This document shows positions 1 to 8,269 of a DNA stretch of 29,343 nt, in pieces; the first letter of the stretch is position 1, and the number at the start of each line of letters is the position of its first letter. The notes beneath the pieces were generated by a model that saw nothing but the letters and a program-made list of their open reading frames with translations, was not told where the DNA came from and did not search any database. The DNA lies in NCBI GenBank assembly GCA_023441625.1, contig JAEZOA010000071.1, forward strand, positions 1 through 29,343, read 5' to 3'. The translations under genes and the position numbers were made by a program. This stretch comes from Bacillota bacterium (lineage in GTDB: Bacteria > Bacillota > Clostridia > Acetivibrionales > DSM-1351).

Positions 1-729
1 ATAATATTGTTGTCCAAGCTCATATGCAAAATTCTTATCTAATACAGCAAAATCAAATCTTTTTTTCCCTTTTATTGCACTACCAGTATCCATAGCAACT
101 GTATAACCAAAGCCCTTTATGTAGAAAATTGTCCCATATGGCCAGTGATTTTTGTCTATTGCTACTGATACACCTGGAATAATTGGTTGTCCTGAACTAG
201 TAATCCCAAGATTATTTCCACATTCTTCAACTGATGGTGTATATGCCGTGCCTAAAAACTTCCCAATATATTTTCCCTTACTATATTCAGTTTCTAAGGA
301 TGTCCCATCATATATTTTATAGGATTGCGGCGTGACTCCCACTGCAGCAGCCTTTTTAAGAGATTTTTGAAGTTCAAGATTATCAGACACCAGCTCATTT
401 TTACTAGTCTCTAATTTCTCCTTTTGTTTTTGTAAAGCTTCTAATTCTTTTTTTATTTGCTCATTTTGCTTCTTAAGTTCGTTGTATTGATTACTTAACT
501 TATCATTTTGAATTTTATTTGTACTGCTTTTTGAAGTAAGAGATTGATTGGATTTTAGTATTAGCATTGCTTGTACACATTCATAATTATATTTATCTTT
601 GTAATGAGTTACTACATCACTTATTTTTGTACAGTATATTGTCAGTAATGCACAGGTACAAACTAATGCAAGTATTAAAATTTTATATACATAATTTCTG
701 TTTTGTATTTGATTTTCAGAATCATCCAT
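1..729 (-). CDS. 3D-domain cell-wall protein, C-terminus cut by window edge
   Basis: The frame runs leftward from ATG 729 off the edge, giving 243 codons. One membrane helix (about residues 15-36, KILILALVCTCALLTIY) is followed by a Lys/Glu/Gln-rich coiled coil (about 80-125). The last ~75 residues are a 3D domain: FLGTAYTPSVEECG, then VAIDKNHWPYGT, then VAMDTGSAIKGKKRFD with the conserved Asp residues that name the family. Such domains occur in RlpA-like or MltA-like double-psi-barrel glycan-cleaving enzymes, so a membrane-anchored peptidoglycan lyase or remodelling protein is inferred. I prefer start 729 over in-frame ATG 741 by analogy with the DinB-like gene, which has the same leader layout. 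Neither ATG has a Shine-Dalgarno sequence at normal distance; AAGGAGG lies at 789-795. It is divergent from the germination operon. Domain sure; substrate not. Confidence 0.85.
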   Translation of the reverse strand, partial: MDDSENQIQNRNYVYKILILALVCTCALLTIYCTKISDVVTHYKDKYNYECVQAMLILKSNQSLTSKSSTNKIQNDKLSNQYNELKKQNEQIKKELEALQKQKEKLETSKNELVSDNLELQKSLKKAAAVGVTPQSYKIYDGTSLETEYSKGKYIGKFLGTAYTPSVEECGNNLGITSSGQPIIPGVSVAIDKNHWPYGTIFYIKGFGYTVAMDTGSAIKGKKRFDFAVLDKNFAYELGQQYY

Positions 730-795
730 AATAGTGCTCATGCCCAGCGTTTCAAAAATACCATGACAGAAATGGCATAAGCTCGGTACCTCCTT
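722..795 (-). promoter_or_regulatory. Leader element, copy A: SD, stem-loop and micro-ORF
   Basis: Reading on the minus strand: AAGGAGG (795-789), conserved CCGAG, then an 8-bp stem (CTTATGCC, 781-774, with GGCATGAG, 744-737; one G-U pair) around a 29-nt loop, then 7 nt to ATG 729 of the 3D-domain gene. An ATG at 778, 10 nt after the SD, opens MPFLSWYF and stops at TGA (754-752). Reading on past that TGA gives NAGHEHYYG and a second TGA (724-722) just inside the 3D gene. The same layout recurs at 9668-9743 before an unrelated gene. No family I know fits; the c-di-AMP (ydaO) riboswitch that often precedes such genes is not seen. The function, perhaps translational coupling or sensing, is inferred. 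Confidence 0.55.
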
Positions 796-881
796 GATTT
801 ATTTTCGTAATTTCTTTTAACCTTCTAAACTCCTCAAATATGCTTATACTTATTATCAATTGTTATCAAAAAAACATATCT

Positions 882-899
882 TTATACCTATTGGTATAA
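882..899. repeat. Short perfect inverted repeat in the divergent intergenic region
   Basis: TTATACC (882-888) and GGTATAA (893-899) are separated by 4 nt, between the divergent 3D-domain gene and the germination operon. It has the size of a regulator binding site. No T-run follows, so it is not a terminator. At this AT content a chance palindrome is quite possible. Confidence 0.3.
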
Positions 900-999
900 C
901 ATTATTTAGTTTAGAGATAATAATTAAAGACTAAAATCTGATAGCAATTTGCTAAAACATAAATCTCATAAACTAATACATTAAAAGGTGAAAACAAAG

Positions 1000-2601
1000 A
1001 TGTTTAATATAATTAAAAAAATTTTTAAGAAGAATAATCAAGTCAATATTCAAAATGTTAAAAACAAAAAAAGTGACAATCGAGCACAAGCAGACCAAAA
1101 GAATAGTGGAAATGAAATCAAAATTCCAAAATCTATTGACTCTGTTAAAAGCATGATTACGCAAGAGTTCTCTTTATGTAGTGACTTTATTATTCGTGAA
1201 ATTCTACTAGGAAAACTCAATATTAAGATCATAATTGCATCTATTGAAGGCTTCGTGGATCAAAAAATATTGTCTGAAAACATTATTGAACCCATTATGC
1301 AATACTCTGGAAATAACAACATCTCCTCTGTTGTGAATCTTTTAAAAAGCACTATTGTTAGTTCTGGTGACTTAAAAGAGCTAAATACTTTAAAAGACAC
1401 CATTGATAGTATTTTAAATGGAGATGCTGTATTATTTATTGATGGTGAAAAATCAGCTTTTAAGATAGGCTTAAGCTCACCTGAGAAAAGACCCATTGGA
1501 GAGCCTAATACAGAAATAAGCATTAAGGGTTCTAGAGAAGCCTTTACTGAGCATCTTCGTACAAACATAACCCTGCTTCGCAGAAGGATAAAAAATATTA
1601 ATTTAAAAGTAGAAAGCTTAACTATTGGCGAGAGAACAAATACTCAAGTAGCTATTTGCTACCTCCAGGGTATTGCTAAACCAGAGCTTATTGCTGAGTT
1701 AAAAAAACGCATCTACAATATAAAGACTGATGCCATTTTAGCTTCTGGCTATGTTGAAGAGTTCATTCAAGATGACAAGTATTCATTTTTTCCAATGGTA
1801 GGAAATAGTGAAAAACCTGATAAGGTCGCAGCTAAGATTTTAGAAGGAAGGATTGCAATTATTGTAGATGGAGCTCCCATCATTTTGACTGTACCATATT
1901 TATTTATCGAAAGCATACAGGCTTCAGAAGACTATTATGGGGAGTACTTCTTCGGTTCTTTAATGAGACTTTTAAGACTTGCAGCATTATTTTTATCTAT
2001 TTATTTGCCCGCTCTTTATGTAGCGCTTACTTCCTTCCACCAAACTATAATACCCTTTAAGCTTTTGATTACAATTGCCGCAGCCCGAGAAGGCATTCCA
2101 TTTTCCTCCTTCATCGAAACCTTAGGAATGGTAATTGTATTTGAATTACTTCGAGAAGCAGGCTTGCGTATGCCAAGAGCCATTGGTCAAGCAGTTAGTA
2201 TTGTAGGTGCAATTGTACTTGGTGATGCTGCTGTTAGTGCCGGTATTGCTTCTGCACCTGTTGTTATTGTTGCGGCTCTTTCGGGCATTTGTAGTTTTAT
2301 TGTACCACCTTATATGAAAACAGGTTCTATTTTAAAAATTTTGATGCTTATAGTTGCAAATATGCTAGGCTTGTTGGGAATTGGCTCTCTTACTATTGTT
2401 ATAGTTGTTTATTTATGTAGTATTAAATCCTTTGGTGTTCCATATTTATCTCCATTTACTCCTTTCCAAGCTTCAGACATAAAGGATACTTTAATTGTTG
2501 TACCCATTTGGGCAATGTTTAAAAGGCCACGTTCATTTGGACAAAATACTAATCGTACAGTTCCTGAATCCTCTAATACAAGGGGGAAACAGCATGATTA
2601 G
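1000..2601 (+). CDS. gerA-family A: Spore germination protein, GerA family (A subunit)
   Basis: Membrane subunit of a nutrient germinant receptor in the spore inner membrane, which senses germinants and starts ion release. The 533-residue length is usual for the family. A Lys/Asn-rich hydrophilic N-terminus precedes the soluble N-terminal domain (about 40-290). The membrane part follows, with the hallmark stretch PRAIGQAVSIVGAIVLGDAAV (about 387-407), IVPPYMK, and the tail PYLSPFTPF before a basic C-terminus. Start: GTG 988 is possible, but the AAGG at 985-988 would overlap it, whereas that AAGG is correctly spaced from ATG 1000. The gene overlaps the next by 8 bp, so the two are translationally coupled. 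Forespore (sigma-G) transcription is expected from the family; I could not fix a convincing sigma-G promoter. Which germinant it senses cannot be read from the sequence. Confidence 0.95.
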   Translation: MFNIIKKIFKKNNQVNIQNVKNKKSDNRAQADQKNSGNEIKIPKSIDSVKSMITQEFSLCSDFIIREILLGKLNIKIIIASIEGFVDQKILSENIIEPIMQYSGNNNISSVVNLLKSTIVSSGDLKELNTLKDTIDSILNGDAVLFIDGEKSAFKIGLSSPEKRPIGEPNTEISIKGSREAFTEHLRTNITLLRRRIKNINLKVESLTIGERTNTQVAICYLQGIAKPELIAELKKRIYNIKTDAILASGYVEEFIQDDKYSFFPMVGNSEKPDKVAAKILEGRIAIIVDGAPIILTVPYLFIESIQASEDYYGEYFFGSLMRLLRLAALFLSIYLPALYVALTSFHQTIIPFKLLITIAAAREGIPFSSFIETLGMVIVFELLREAGLRMPRAIGQAVSIVGAIVLGDAAVSAGIASAPVVIVAALSGICSFIVPPYMKTGSILKILMLIVANMLGLLGIGSLTIVIVVYLCSIKSFGVPYLSPFTPFQASDIKDTLIVVPIWAMFKRPRSFGQNTNRTVPESSNTRGKQHD

Positions 2602-3781
2602 AAGAATTGCAATCTGTATTTTATGCTTATTTTTGCTTTGTACACTCACAGGATGTTGGAATAATAATGATTTGAGTGATTTTTATCTCTTGTCTGGTCT
2701 TGGAGTTGATATTACTGAAGATGGTAAGGTTATGGTTTCAGCGCAAATTATTAAAACCTCTTCAATCAAGAGTGGAGGTTCCAGCAGTGGCGGAAGTAGT
2801 AGCGGTGGTGAAAATAATAAAAGCTTTGTTGTTATATCAAATACCGCTGATACAGTTTTTGGAGCTACGCAAGGTTTGCATACTAAGGTAGGGAATAGAT
2901 TATTCTTAAACTCAGCCCAAATAATAGTATTCGGAGAAGCAATGGTGAAGTCTGGTATTCAAAGCTATGTAGACTATATTTTGAGGGACCCGAGTACAGA
3001 GTTTAAAACCCAGGTTATTGTTGCAAAAGGCACAACTGCAAAAGAGATATTAGAACAGGATTATGATCTGTCCAAAATACCGGGTGCCTATTTAAGAGAT
3101 ACCTTGGATACATCCAAATTAGATGCTTTTTCTAAAAAATTCATGCTCCTTGAGCTGGCAAGAGAGTTTGAAGCAGAAGGAAAGGAGCTTTCAATTGGAA
3201 CTGTAGAAAAGCTTGATAATAAAACAACTACTGAAGGACTAGCAGTATTTCAAAAAGATAAATTAGTGGGCTGGCTAGATAAATATGAGACCCGGGGCTA
3301 TATGTATATTACCAATCATTTTAAGAAAAGTGTTTTAGAAGTTAAAGACCCTATAAATCCGAATAAAGTAATGGCAATTGAATTAAAAAAGTTATCCTCT
3401 AAAATTAAATTAAAAATGGATAAAGATAATGTTCCTGAAGCTAATATTAAATTAAATTTTATAGCTTATATCAGTGAACAAGATAATCCAGAAGCTGAGG
3501 AAAGCGAATATTTATTAGCTGCTAATGAAAGCTTAAAGGTAAAAATCAAAGAAGAAGCTCAAAATACTATAGAAAAATGCCAAAAAGAATTTAAAAGTGA
3601 TATTTTTGGCTTTGGAATGCGTGTTTACGATAAAAACGTTAAATACTGGCATGAGTCAAAAGAAAAATGGAATACTGAGATTTTCCCTAATATGACAGTA
3701 AATATTGAGGTAGATGGAAACATAGTTAGAAATGGTTTGTTAATTAATTCCATTAATGAAAATAAGGAGAACGCTAAGTAA
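2594..3781 (+). CDS. gerA-family C: Spore germination lipoprotein, Ger(x)C family (C subunit)
   Basis: Lipoprotein subunit of the germinant receptor, 395 residues, the usual size. The N-terminus is a lipoprotein signal: basic MIRR, a hydrophobic run, then the lipobox L-T-G-C with Cys21 as the lipidated residue, followed by WNNNDLSDF, which matches the family's usual CWDxxE/D-type opening. A Gly/Ser-rich low-complexity tract (about residues 57-70) lies in the N-terminal domain and is probably a flexible loop. The body ends with the domain containing YDKNVKYWHESKEKW. Start ATG 2594 lies inside the end of the A-subunit gene with AGGGGG upstream; a longer in-frame extension is rejected because it would bury the signal peptide. 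Its stop codon shares one base with the next start (TAATG). Confidence 0.95.
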   Translation: MIRRIAICILCLFLLCTLTGCWNNNDLSDFYLLSGLGVDITEDGKVMVSAQIIKTSSIKSGGSSSGGSSSGGENNKSFVVISNTADTVFGATQGLHTKVGNRLFLNSAQIIVFGEAMVKSGIQSYVDYILRDPSTEFKTQVIVAKGTTAKEILEQDYDLSKIPGAYLRDTLDTSKLDAFSKKFMLLELAREFEAEGKELSIGTVEKLDNKTTTEGLAVFQKDKLVGWLDKYETRGYMYITNHFKKSVLEVKDPINPNKVMAIELKKLSSKIKLKMDKDNVPEANIKLNFIAYISEQDNPEAEESEYLLAANESLKVKIKEEAQNTIEKCQKEFKSDIFGFGMRVYDKNVKYWHESKEKWNTEIFPNMTVNIEVDGNIVRNGLLINSINENKENAK

Positions 3782-4002
3782 TGTTAAAAGCAATAATTGC
3801 TATACTATTAGTTTCTGCATTAAGCTTAAAAGAATTACTACATTCCAAAAAAAGAGGTATTGTAATGGGTATTTACTTTACACTAATGGGAATTAGCATG
3901 CTATTAGCTATTCTCATCAGCATTAATAAACAACCTACCAGTCCTATTATTTTTATTATGGATGCATTAAAAGGATTAGGATTAGGCTTAGGCCTAGAAT
4001 AA
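3781..4002 (+). CDS. Small two-helix membrane protein, resembles germinant-receptor D subunit
   Basis: 73 residues with two hydrophobic helices (about 1-18 and 29-48) joined by a short basic loop (KELLHSKKRG), and a Gly/Leu-rich tail (GLGLGLGLE). The start overlaps the C-subunit stop by one base, so it is translated with the receptor. Known: some Bacillus gerA-type operons carry a D gene for a two-helix protein of similar size that modulates receptor response. Inferred: this is such a D subunit, from size, topology and its position between the C and B genes; sequence similarity could not be tested. Short open frames in AT-rich DNA can be spurious, but the TAATG junction and clean two-helix pattern argue that this one is real. 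Confidence 0.75.
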   Translation: MLKAIIAILLVSALSLKELLHSKKRGIVMGIYFTLMGISMLLAILISINKQPTSPIIFIMDALKGLGLGLGLE

Positions 4003-4027
4003 TCTCACTTGAACTCATGGAGGATAT

Positions 4028-5131
4028 ATGAAGGAAGCAAAAATATCAAACTTCCAACTAGCATTACTTATTTTTGCGGTTTTCTATGGAAGTATTGCAA
4101 TCACTAATCCGGCTTTCGGCGCAAAATCTGATGCATGGATAGCAGTAATAATTGGTTTTATAGGAGGTCTTATTCTTGTAACAATGTTTTTATATGTCTC
4201 TAAATTAAATAGTGGACAAACTCTTACTGAAATTTTGGAAAATTGCTTTGGGAAAGTTTTGGGAAAGATTATTAGTATTTGTTATATTTTATTCTATTTG
4301 TATAAATCATCTATCAACACGAGACTCTTTGGAGGATTTATGGCAGGTTCCAGCTATACTGATACACCTATAATTGTGCTTTATATTGCTTTTTCCATAG
4401 GTGTATTATATTGTTTAAGAGGAGGATTATCCAATATTGGAAGGGTTAGTGAAATCCTGGTTCCTATAATTCCTATATCTGCAATAGTTATATCTACTTC
4501 CATTTTTACTATGATGGACTTCAGCGGATTTACGCCAGTTTTAGAGGATATTACTCCAGTAATAAAAAGTGCTTTTAGAATTATAAGTATAATTTTCGGT
4601 GATATCTTCATTTGTTTATTTATAATACCCTATACCAATAATGAGAATGGTAGATTCAAGGCTACTTATTGGACTATTTTAAGTTTTGAAGTTTTATTAA
4701 TGCTTTTAACAGTGAGAAACATAATAGTAGTTGGCCCTAGTTTAATGGTAAAAATGACTTATCCATCTAGTGTAGCTGCACAAATGATTCCCTCAATAAA
4801 TATTAATCCCCTTATTGATATCAGCTTATTGGTAGGAGCTGGCCTTAAAGTTGTCATTCTCTTATATGCAGTAAGCAAAATTATCTCAGATTTATTTAGA
4901 CTTGAGGAATATAAACCAATTCAAACAGCTTTGGTTATTTTGAATATCGCTCTTGCATATTGTGTCCTCCCTCAAAATGGAGCAGTATACCCTATCTGGA
5001 GTAAAAGTTATGGTGATGATATTATCGCATTCCCTTTTCATGTATTGTTACCATTAATAATTCTTATAATTTCAATTATTAAAAATCGAAAAAAGATTAT
5101 TCCAAAAGCCTTACAGCCACAAGGAGGTTAA
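4028..5131 (+). CDS. gerA-family B: Spore germination protein, GerAB/endospore permease family (B subunit)
   Basis: Integral membrane subunit of the germinant receptor, a member of the amino-acid/polyamine/organocation superfamily; in the family it binds the germinant. 367 residues, with about ten hydrophobic segments covering nearly the whole protein. It opens with the usual short cytosolic N-terminus (KISNFQLALLIFAVFYGSIAI) and a GAKSDAWIAVIIG stretch that matches the family's GxDaWis-type segment at the start of helix 2. Start ATG 4028 has GGAGG 5 nt upstream (4019-4023). It lies 25 nt after the small D-like gene and its end carries the ribosome binding site of the next gene. Confidence 0.95.
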   Translation: MKEAKISNFQLALLIFAVFYGSIAITNPAFGAKSDAWIAVIIGFIGGLILVTMFLYVSKLNSGQTLTEILENCFGKVLGKIISICYILFYLYKSSINTRLFGGFMAGSSYTDTPIIVLYIAFSIGVLYCLRGGLSNIGRVSEILVPIIPISAIVISTSIFTMMDFSGFTPVLEDITPVIKSAFRIISIIFGDIFICLFIIPYTNNENGRFKATYWTILSFEVLLMLLTVRNIIVVGPSLMVKMTYPSSVAAQMIPSININPLIDISLLVGAGLKVVILLYAVSKIISDLFRLEEYKPIQTALVILNIALAYCVLPQNGAVYPIWSKSYGDDIIAFPFHVLLPLIILIISIIKNRKKIIPKALQPQGG

Positions 5132-5132
5132 A

Positions 5133-6395
5133 ATGTATATTAAGAAACTATTTATCTTAATTATTCTAATTCTGAATTTTTCTTTGAGTATTAGTGTTGT
5201 TTTAGCAACGCCACATTCATTGAGTACACCTGAAGCTTGTGTTAAGGAATTCCTGTGTATTAAAATGAATACCTTAGTTACTAAAAATGTAGATACTATT
5301 GACGATTATTATTCATCAAAGTATCCCAATGCTCAAAAATACCTGCTATTTACAAAACAGGAGCTTTTACAGGACTATATAATTGCATATGCGTCAAATG
5401 ACTATGATATTAAGAAAGTAATCCCACAAGTAAAAATTATTAGTACAAAAGTTAATAATGATGTTGCCTTAGTTGAAGCTCATCTTAAAACAAATATTTA
5501 TTGGAATGCCTCAAATGCTCTGGGCAAACCTATTGTTGGCACAAAATCAGAAAAGCATTCATTTACTCTGTGCAAAGAAGATGACAGATGGATAATACTT
5601 ATTGATCAATATATGACTAGTCGTGGTCATTCAAGTGGCTTAGATAAACAAGATTTAAACCGCTTGTCAGACACTATAGAGAGATTGAAAAAGGAAGCAA
5701 AGGCTTCAATCGATAAATCCAAAAAAAGTAAATCCACAAGGCTCACTTTGGAATATTCAAAGCAAAAAACAATCAGCAGCAAAACAAATTTATCACATAA
5801 TGGTATTGAGCATAGAAAGCGTCTAACTGCTAGTACCATATACAACAGAGAGGGTGCCTATAATTGGGCTTACACATACTGGGATAATTATTCTACAGCT
5901 TTTGTAAATCTAGGTGACGAGAAATGGGAAGGTGGCGACTGCACTAATTTTGTTTCACAATGTCTAAGGGCAGGTGGTGCAAACAACTCCGAAAATGGTA
6001 CCTATCAATGGTATTACAAAAGCAGCGGTACTTCAGATACCAAAAATGATAGTTATTCTTGGACCTGGAGTACAGCAAGAGGCCTAAACTATATTTTGCA
6101 TGGTAATTACAAATCGCGAGAATTTGGACCAAAAGCAACAGAAATGGTGATTAACGGAGATTCTGAATATAACTCTGTTATCGGGCAATATGTTGAAATT
6201 GGAGATATAATACAATATCAATGGAAATCAAATATGAACATAACTCATTCTGCAATAATAGTTGGTATTCTCTTCAATAGTTCTAAAGAAAGATATGAGC
6301 CAGTTATTGCAGAGCATACAAATGATTCCTGGTCTACCCCTTGGACAAATAATGCCTATAAAACATATTTTGTTCATATTGAAGGGGTAAATTGA
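5133..6395 (+). CDS. Secreted protein with C-terminal amidase_6 domain
   Basis: 420 residues. Residues 1-26 are a signal peptide (KK, hydrophobic core, then VVLATP). Residues ~30-165 form a domain ending in WIILIDQY, which looks like the small NTF2-like/DUF4829-type domains of secreted clostridial proteins. A Lys/Ser-rich linker (~185-230) leads to an amidase_6 domain (235-420): YNREGAYNWAYTYWDNY, GGDCTNFVSQ with likely nucleophile Cys270, and a His in NITHSAIIVG (His372). Amidase_6 proteins are NlpC/CHAP-like papain-fold hydrolases, so cleavage of an amide bond in peptidoglycan is inferred. AAGGAGG (5121-5127) lies inside the end of the B-subunit gene and the start is one base past its stop, which ties this gene to the germination operon. 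A spore-coat or cortex role is inferred from context. Confidence 0.85.
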   Translation: MYIKKLFILIILILNFSLSISVVLATPHSLSTPEACVKEFLCIKMNTLVTKNVDTIDDYYSSKYPNAQKYLLFTKQELLQDYIIAYASNDYDIKKVIPQVKIISTKVNNDVALVEAHLKTNIYWNASNALGKPIVGTKSEKHSFTLCKEDDRWIILIDQYMTSRGHSSGLDKQDLNRLSDTIERLKKEAKASIDKSKKSKSTRLTLEYSKQKTISSKTNLSHNGIEHRKRLTASTIYNREGAYNWAYTYWDNYSTAFVNLGDEKWEGGDCTNFVSQCLRAGGANNSENGTYQWYYKSSGTSDTKNDSYSWTWSTARGLNYILHGNYKSREFGPKATEMVINGDSEYNSVIGQYVEIGDIIQYQWKSNMNITHSAIIVGILFNSSKERYEPVIAEHTNDSWSTPWTNNAYKTYFVHIEGVN

Positions 6396-6436
6396 TGGTC
6401 AACCTTATTCGCTATACCTTACCACAACAGTGACAC

Positions 6437-8102
6437 TCATTGAGTTATCAGTACTTTGAGCAAAAATATCTCCATCCATCTTCTTTTGTTATGAGCATTC
6501 TAACTAATAGACAGGTTATAAGAAAATTGATACCCAAAACTATAACTAATATAATATTTCTAAGCATCCCCATCTGCTCTGTACTGCCACCAAAGTTTTT
6601 TTCTATGTATTCGCTGGTACTCTTAATATCAAGTTCAGGGAATTGATCTTTCAGAGTCTTAATGGCCTCTTCCTTATCTATATCTTTGTCATTAAATTCC
6701 CTAAACACCTCAAGATAGCTACAATCTTTAAGGCTAAACTTATTCTCCTCAGAAAACCTAACCGTATACCCTGTATTATTCATAGATTGGTATATAGCTG
6801 TTATAATATATTGACCTGTTTTATCTTGCGTGGTGCAATTAATGGTATCACCTAATCCTACATTAAAATATTCCGATACTTTAGTTGAAATGGCTATTTC
6901 ATTCTCTAGCTTTGGAGCTACACCACTTAAATAAGTAAAATTATCAGCTCCATAATCATATGCCTGTATACTTCTTATACTTTTCCTCTCTTCGGGATTG
7001 TCTATATAAATTACCGAAGAAAATGCCATTTCGGGATAAAGCTTTATATTTACACCTTTTTCCTTCACTTTCTGCTCAATTTTGTTAATATATTCCATTA
7101 AATTATTAATATCCAAGGTTTTTTTAGAAAAGCTATCCTTTTCAATGTAAATATCAGTTGTTTTAGACTTTCCTAATAGTATAATTGCCTCATTTGAGCT
7201 CATTGTGTTAATAATGTTTATTGGTATAATTATTATAGTTGTACCTAATATAAATGTAATCATAAGAATTATAAATTTCTTAAAGCTACCTATTAAGTCA
7301 TTAAAGGCTAAATAGCTTGGTGTACTAATATGCTTCATCTTGTGAAGCTTTAGCTTCCTTGAAACAGAAAATCTTTCACCTGTACTCCCTTGCCTAATAG
7401 CTTCAATTGCAGATAATTTATTTATCTTTTTCGTACACATATAGCAAAAGCCAATTGTAATAAAAATTATAAACACTACACTTATTATAGATAATACATA
7501 ATTAAACATTGTAGCCTGCATAATAATATGTGTTGATATTTTATTCATAAGATAACTAGTAAATGGAATACTTGCTATAAAACCTATACTGCCTCCAACT
7601 AGAGCTAATGCTAAGTATTTAGCCATGTAAATACTCTTTATACCTTTATTTTTTAGTCCTATTGCTTTCATAATACCGATTTCTTTATAGTCCTCTTCAA
7701 TAGTAAATATAATGGTAAATCTAAGAATTAAAAATGAAATAAAAATCAAGAAAATGCTTAGTATTATCATAATCGCAGCTGTAATCAAATCCATAAAGTA
7801 GGTAAAAGTGACTAAATCACTGTTAAAAATAAACATAGAATTAATTCATTACCTAGTTCTTCACATTGTATTGGAAGAGTAATATCATAAGTAGTAATAT
7901 CTATCATTTCGTCATAACTTACGCTCTTTACTTTACTGCTACTGTTAGCCCATTCTTCCATCTTCCTATCATTCGCTTCATCGTAATATGTCAATATCAT
8001 ATTATCTGCAGTATTTGATACTTTTTTAAAATTATCTAATGCAGTCGTAGTTGTATATAACATATTAACACTGCTAGCAATTAACATACTGGCTATTATC
8101 AA
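6437..8102 (-). pseudogene. Decayed FtsX-type ABC transporter permease
   Basis: Remnant of a large two-module FtsX/MacB-like permease in at least two frames. An N-terminal piece (8102-7812) opens directly in the first helix (IIASMLIASSVNML) and encodes only the start of the extracellular domain. A second piece (7836-6448) begins at the next helices, with the typical cytosolic loop (EEDYKEIGIMKAIGLKNKGIK). It then has a second module with its own helix, a ~190-residue extracellular domain and a helix ending MLITKE. After MLITKE the frame goes off; the other frame continues MEIFLLKVLITQ, which matches the family's usual E-I-x-L-L-K-S-I-G, and then stops at 6437. The first extracellular domain is about half the length of the second, so an internal deletion is likely. 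No ATPase partner gene is present. The gene is convergent with the amidase gene. Confidence 0.85.
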
Positions 8103-8269
8103 CTTCCTCTCTTATCTTATGTGAAAAGTATATAATTTAAATTATTAAATAATCCTTAAATAAAAATAGAATTTTTGCAGACAATAAAAAAAATGGTCGC
8201 ATTTATGGTAAACTTTTAGAACGAAGGATTTAAATGATATCAAAATGTAATTACTTAAAGGAAATAATT

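Noticed and set aside
752..754. Selenocysteine reading of the TGA in the copy-A micro-ORF
   Set aside because: Copy B has no Cys or TGA at that place and no SECIS-like hairpin is evident directly after it.
988..990. GTG 988 as start of the A-subunit gene
   Set aside because: The AAGG at 985-988 would overlap it; ATG 1000 has correct spacing.
722..1000. c-di-AMP (ydaO) riboswitch upstream of the 3D-domain gene
   Set aside because: Genes of this class often carry one, but the upstream ~200 nt are AT-rich and show none of the conserved GC-rich helices.
2495..2593. Upstream extension of the C-subunit gene
   Set aside because: It would place 33 residues before a clear lipoprotein signal; the SD and overlap support 2594.
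6396..6436. Terminator between the amidase gene and the decayed permease
   Set aside because: No stem of useful length with a T-run could be found.
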